A DNA stretch of 64,000 nt, from the NCBI GenBank assembly GCA_023229465.1, contig JALNZE010000004.1, positions 1 to 64,000 of the forward strand, given 5' to 3'. This DNA comes from Chitinophagaceae bacterium (GTDB lineage: Bacteria; Bacteroidota; Bacteroidia; Chitinophagales; Chitinophagaceae). Numbering within the stretch: the first letter of the stretch is position 1; the number at the start of each line of letters is the position of its first letter. Both the position numbers and the translations under genes were made by a program. The notes under the pieces were generated by a model. It saw nothing but the letters and a program-made list of their open reading frames with translations, made no database searches and was not told the DNA's origin. Shown in pieces: positions 62,062-64,000 of this stretch.

Positions 62062-62535
62062 ATGATGCATATTGCCAAATCAATTGACTATAAACTACTG
62101 GGTATCTCCAGCACTTCCTTCATAGCTGGCGGGGAGATTCCGGTAAAGTATACCTGTGACGGAGCAAACACCAGTCCCTCGCTGGATATAAAGGGAATTC
62201 CGGAAGAAGCTATATGCCTCGCTTTAATCATGGATGACCCGGATGGCCCGATAGGTACCTGGGTACATTGGGTGGTATGGAATATTCCGGTAACCCATCA
62301 CATCAAAGAAAATGAAATCCATGGGGTAGAGGGTCTTAACGACTTTCAGCAACATCATTACGGGGGGCCATGCCCTCCCTCAGGTACACACCATTATTAT
62401 TTTAAAATATATGCTTTGGATGCATTACTCGATTTACCAGGGATTACCAAACAGTTTCAATTAGAAAAAGCCATGAGTGAGCACATCATCGCTTATGGCG
62501 AACTGATGGGATTGTATACAAGAAATAAACAATAA
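62062..62535 (+). CDS. YbhB/YbcL family Raf kinase inhibitor-like (PEBP) protein
   Basis: 157 residues. PEBP motifs: IPVKYTCDGANTSPSLDI, LALIMDDPDGPIGTWVHWVV, YGGPCPPSGTHHYYFKIYAL. These form the anion-binding pocket (Asp-Pro-Asp, His, GxPP). No signal peptide, so cytosolic. Function in bacteria unknown; common in stress clusters. Confidence 0.94.
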   Translation: MMHIAKSIDYKLLGISSTSFIAGGEIPVKYTCDGANTSPSLDIKGIPEEAICLALIMDDPDGPIGTWVHWVVWNIPVTHHIKENEIHGVEGLNDFQQHHYGGPCPPSGTHHYYFKIYALDALLDLPGITKQFQLEKAMSEHIIAYGELMGLYTRNKQ

Positions 62536-62539
62536 AAAA

Positions 62540-62926
62540 ATGAAAACATTTTTATTTATCCTTATCTCCTTCGTCGCTGTTACGGCTACGCTGTCGGGCT
62601 TATTTATGTTAAGCAATCCGGATGGCGCCATCATGCAGTTACCGCAGAGCCTGTTGAATGGTACACCCTTTCGCGATTTTCAGATACCCGGCATATTGCT
62701 GACAGCTTTAGTAGGGGGCGTAAATTTTCTTGCTGTATTGTATAATCTGCAGCAACACCGCAACCGGTATAACTGGGCTATTGGAGGCGGGATCATGATA
62801 TGCGGCTGGATTATAGTGCAGATGATATTAATGCATTCGGCTCACTGGCTGCAGTTTTTATATCTCGGAATCGGTATGCTTATTATTCTTGTCGCTTTCC
62901 AACTGAAAGGAAAATGGGCGGCATGA
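62540..62926 (+). CDS. Small integral membrane protein
   Basis: 128 residues, four predicted membrane segments (FLFILISFVAVTATLSGLFM, ILLTALVGGVNFLAVLYNL, WAIGGGIMICGWIIVQMILM, FLYLGIGMLIILVAFQL). The loop after segment one (NPDGAIMQLPQSLLNGTPF) is typical of a family of short Bacteroidota membrane proteins. No function can be given. Four bases after the PEBP-like gene, so likely co-transcribed. Confidence 0.8.
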   Translation: MKTFLFILISFVAVTATLSGLFMLSNPDGAIMQLPQSLLNGTPFRDFQIPGILLTALVGGVNFLAVLYNLQQHRNRYNWAIGGGIMICGWIIVQMILMHSAHWLQFLYLGIGMLIILVAFQLKGKWAA

Positions 62927-63084
62927 ATACTTACCTGTAATCTCCCGATTCTATGTTTACAGCAAAATCCTGCTCTAACATCCCTTTCCAAAAATAAATG
63001 CCTGGCAGTAATTGGGAAATTGCTGTTTTGTGAAAAAATTGTATTATCATTAGCTTTTAAAAAGGTTATTTTTGCAGGGTACCC

Positions 63085-63483
63085 ATGAAAAAATTTGTTG
63101 TCATCATATTAGCATTCATGCATCTCAGCGCTTCTGCAGGTGTTACTGTGCATATGCATTACTGTATGGGTAAACTGGCCGATTGGGGGTTAAGTAATAA
63201 AGAATCCAAACTATGTGCTAAATGTGGTATGGAAAAGACGGTTAAAAAAAATAATAGTTGCTGTAAAGACGAGTACACATTTATCAAGGATACCACCGAT
63301 CAAAAAACAGCGGAATCTGCTGTTCATCTGATCCAGCTGGCCGTAGTAGCACTACCGGTACATTTTTTTGAAATAGCATCGGTTACAGTATCCGTTATTA
63401 ATGGTGATGCCTTCAATAGCCACGGACCTCCTGAGGCTAAAAGTATAGCTGTCTATATCAGGCACTGTAGCTTCCTTATTTAG
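63085..63483 (+). CDS. HYC_CC_PP family protein
   Basis: 132 residues with a signal peptide ending near SASAG. The family name motifs are all visible: MHYCMG, the Cys pairs CAKCGM and NSCCKDEY, a PP pair (GPPEAK) and the closing RHCSFLI. Cys spacing suggests metal (copper or zinc) handling in the periplasm. Immediately followed by a heavy-metal-binding protein gene, which supports that role. Confidence 0.88.
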   Translation: MKKFVVIILAFMHLSASAGVTVHMHYCMGKLADWGLSNKESKLCAKCGMEKTVKKNNSCCKDEYTFIKDTTDQKTAESAVHLIQLAVVALPVHFFEIASVTVSVINGDAFNSHGPPEAKSIAVYIRHCSFLI

Positions 63484-63591
63484 TACCGCATCTCATGGTT
63501 TTGCCTGGCAAATGATTTGTCTGGCTTTTGGCGTTTCTATAAGGTTATTTTTTTCAATATTTTTTACTCCTAAACAATTTACAATGAAAAT
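63465..63591 (+). repeat. Dispersed repeat, copy 2 (end of HYC_CC_PP gene to next start)
   Basis: Homologous to 40857-40977 over its length. It covers the last six codons of the HYC_CC_PP gene, the 100-base spacer and the ATGAAAA of the following gene. The spacer contains overlapping palindromes TTTGCC-T-GGCAAA and CAAAT-G-ATTTG, the most conserved part between the two copies, so it may be an operator for a metal-responsive regulator. Confidence 0.7.
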
Positions 63592-64000
63592 TTTAAAAAC
63601 ACTGTTGATGGCAGTTCTTACCATCCTGTCTGTTTCTGTTTTTGCCCAGGATACGAAAAAAGCGGCCGTTACCGGTTCGCGGCAAAAAGCAGAAAAAACA
63701 ACCTATGTCTGCCCTATGCACCCGGAGATGACCAGTGATAAGCCGGGCAATTGCTCAAAATGTGGTATGGCAATGAATCTTTCAGTAAAAGAAAAAGCGA
63801 AGTATGAATCGATGAAAATTTACGCATGTCCGCTACATCCGGAAACAACCAGTGATAAACCAGGCAAATGTTCCCAATGCGGTAATTTAATGAACCTTTC
63901 TCCTAAAGAGAAAATGAAGTATGCGTCTATGAAATTATACACTTGTCCGATGCATCCCAATGAGAGTAGCGATAAATCGGGTAAATGTTCTAAATGTGGT
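63584..64000 (+). CDS. Heavy-metal-binding domain repeat protein (partial, runs off the window)
   Basis: 139 codons to the window edge, no stop yet. Signal peptide ending near VSVFAQ. Three HMBD repeats: YVCPMHPEMTSDKPGNCSKC, IYACPLHPETTSDKPGKCSQ and LYTCPMHPNESSDKSGKCSK. Each has CPxHP and a CxxCG pair; repeat two has CGN instead of CGM. Spacing is about 44 residues. Such domains bind soft metals such as copper in the periplasm and are often linked to CusB-type efflux. Confidence 0.9.
   Translation, partial: MKILKTLLMAVLTILSVSVFAQDTKKAAVTGSRQKAEKTTYVCPMHPEMTSDKPGNCSKCGMAMNLSVKEKAKYESMKIYACPLHPETTSDKPGKCSQCGNLMNLSPKEKMKYASMKLYTCPMHPNESSDKSGKCSKCG

Noticed and set aside
1..64000. CRISPR array, tRNA, rRNA or intact insertion sequence
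   Set aside because: No regular direct repeats with spacers, no cloverleaf-like segment and no transposase motif were seen while reading both strands.

Overview
The window looks like a chromosomal segment of a Bacteroidota bacterium, most likely from the Chitinophagaceae or a close relative. The sequence is AT-rich. It carries a SusC/SusD-type outer-membrane pair with a FecR anti-sigma factor and an ECF sigma factor, many signal-peptide and lipoprotein genes, weak ribosome binding sites, and promoter -7 boxes of the Bacteroidota type TAnnTTTG. No rRNA, tRNA, CRISPR array or intact insertion sequence was seen.

Layout. 0-3 kb is an eroded accessory patch: a class III nucleotidyl cyclase that has lost the first half of its receiver domain, a Fic gene with a striking array of inverted TGGGTT sites at its start, two homologous coding remnants on either side of that Fic gene, and a small membrane-protein gene broken in a T8 run. 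3-9 kb is housekeeping and oxidative metabolism: panC-panB, an SDR, a gluconate-dehydrogenase-subunit-3-like protein with a GMC oxidoreductase, and fbp. 9.2-12.2 kb is a TonB-dependent receptor closed by a bidirectional terminator. 12.3-18.2 kb (minus strand) is a tight five-gene cluster (APC permease, glutamine-synthetase-like ligase, Fe-dependent alcohol dehydrogenase, class I amidotransferase-type hydrolase, aldehyde dehydrogenase) that reads as a gamma-glutamylation pathway for an amino alcohol, best guess ethanolamine. A BASS transporter and a sialidase-like protein follow.

20.6-34.2 kb is a Sus-like locus: FecR, SusC with an STN domain, SusD-like lipoprotein, PqaA-like protein, an esterase, a GDPD-esterase fusion, a beta-propeller/helical protein of unknown function, and the ECF sigma factor at the far end. 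It has phosphodiesterase and esterase genes but no recognisable glycoside hydrolase. 34.3-37.7 kb holds an unknown secreted protein, an HGSNAT-like membrane protein and a lactonase-like amidohydrolase. 37.9-40.8 kb is a sugar-acid module (UxaA-type dehydratase, SDR, C-terminal stump of a ketoglutarate-semialdehyde-type dehydrogenase).

41-62.9 kb is a general stress island: three universal stress proteins, a metal-dependent hydrolase-like membrane protein, a PHP-less PolX, a baeRF-like protein, a CHAD protein, an MlaE-MlaF-MlaD lipid transport operon, YtxH and holin-X-like envelope proteins, dodecin, a PAS histidine kinase with a REC-cNMP-HTH(Crp) regulator, an L,D-transpeptidase, Hsp20, a phospholipase-D-like protein, a BON protein, a DUF892 protein and a PEBP-like protein. 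The window ends in a metal-handling pair (HYC_CC_PP protein and a heavy-metal-binding repeat protein cut by the window edge).

Main discovery. Six promoters in the stress island, on both strands, share a Crp/FNR-type site (TGAY-N4-RTCA, one copy with one mismatch) whose centre lies exactly 29.5 bp upstream of the first base of a TAnnTTTG-like -7 box, i.e. about -43 from the inferred start, the class II activator position. They precede a universal stress protein, the baeRF-like gene, the YtxH operon, a lipoprotein, hsp20 and the DUF892 gene. The REC-cNMP-HTH protein encoded in the same island keeps the Glu and Arg of the recognition helix that read the TGA core and is the natural candidate regulator.
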